Origin: Rhodospirillaceae bacterium
Lineage (GTDB): Bacteria > Pseudomonadota > Alphaproteobacteria > UBA8366 > GCA-2717185
DNA: 14,529 nucleotides
Assembly: GCA_002717185.1 (NCBI GenBank)
Contig: PBDC01000086.1
Span: 1 to 14,529, forward strand
Direction of reading: 5' to 3'
Under the pieces are notes generated by a model. That model searched no databases and was not told the origin of the DNA. It worked only from the letters and a program-made list of their open reading frames with translations. Positions 14,494 to 14,529 of the stretch are shown piece by piece (positions within the stretch are counted from its first letter, which is position 1; every line of letters starts with the position of its first letter). A program made the position numbers and the translations under genes.

Positions 14494-14529
14494 CCAGAAA
14501 GGTTACAGTAAAAGTATACAAAGCGGCGG

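Overview
The window carries twelve full-length genes and no RNA genes, insertion sequences or CRISPR arrays. All twelve are metabolic or transport genes: a medium-chain reductase, a family III CoA-transferase, two different Fe(II)/2-oxoglutarate oxygenase families (TauD-like and PhyH-like), an N-acyl-D-amino-acid-deacylase-like amidohydrolase, a crotonase, a citryl-CoA-lyase/citrate-synthase-like protein, an amidase, two tandem D-2-hydroxyacid dehydrogenases, a DHA2-type MFS exporter and a luciferase-like flavin monooxygenase. This mix, the Shine-Dalgarno-led starts, the medium GC content and a REP-like GC-rich palindrome suggest an uncultured, probably marine or host-associated, proteobacterium (Alpha- or Gammaproteobacteria) rich in catabolic paralogues. 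That placement is inference; the window holds no phylogenetic marker.

Layout. (1) 23-994, plus: reductase, convergent with the next block. (2) 4986-1131, minus: deacylase, TauD-like oxygenase and CoA-transferase, with 4- and 24-base gaps, so probably one transcript. (3) 5100-6853, plus: crotonase and citryl-CoA-lyase-like gene, divergent from block 2 across a 113-base gap that holds a spaced inverted repeat. A strong REP-like hairpin lies between the two genes. (4) 10360-6857, minus: two 2-hydroxyacid dehydrogenases (stop and start codons abutting) followed by the amidase, which converges on block 3 with only 3 bases between stop codons. (5) 10491-12038, plus: MFS exporter, divergent from block 4 across a 130-base gap with two overlapping inverted repeats. 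(6) 12361-14493, plus: PhyH-like oxygenase and luciferase-like monooxygenase, preceded by a 322-base AT-rich gap with several inverted repeats.

How the genes may work together (inference). The content fits breakdown of an amide- or N-acyl-containing organic compound. The deacylase and amidase would cut C-N bonds. The two non-haem iron oxygenases and the flavin monooxygenase would hydroxylate or open the skeleton. The CoA-transferase would activate a carboxylate, and the crotonase and lyase-like protein would process the acyl-CoA. The reductase and the two 2-hydroxyacid dehydrogenases would adjust redox state, and the MFS protein would export substrate or toxic intermediates. No regulator gene is present, so the inverted repeats in the gaps are the only regulatory hints.

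The most unusual points are that several enzymes depart from their families at catalytic positions. The citryl-CoA-lyase-like protein lacks both catalytic histidines, the deacylase seems to lack two histidine metal ligands, the crotonase has Asp where hydratases have the first Glu, and the exporter lacks the TM1 aspartate of its family.
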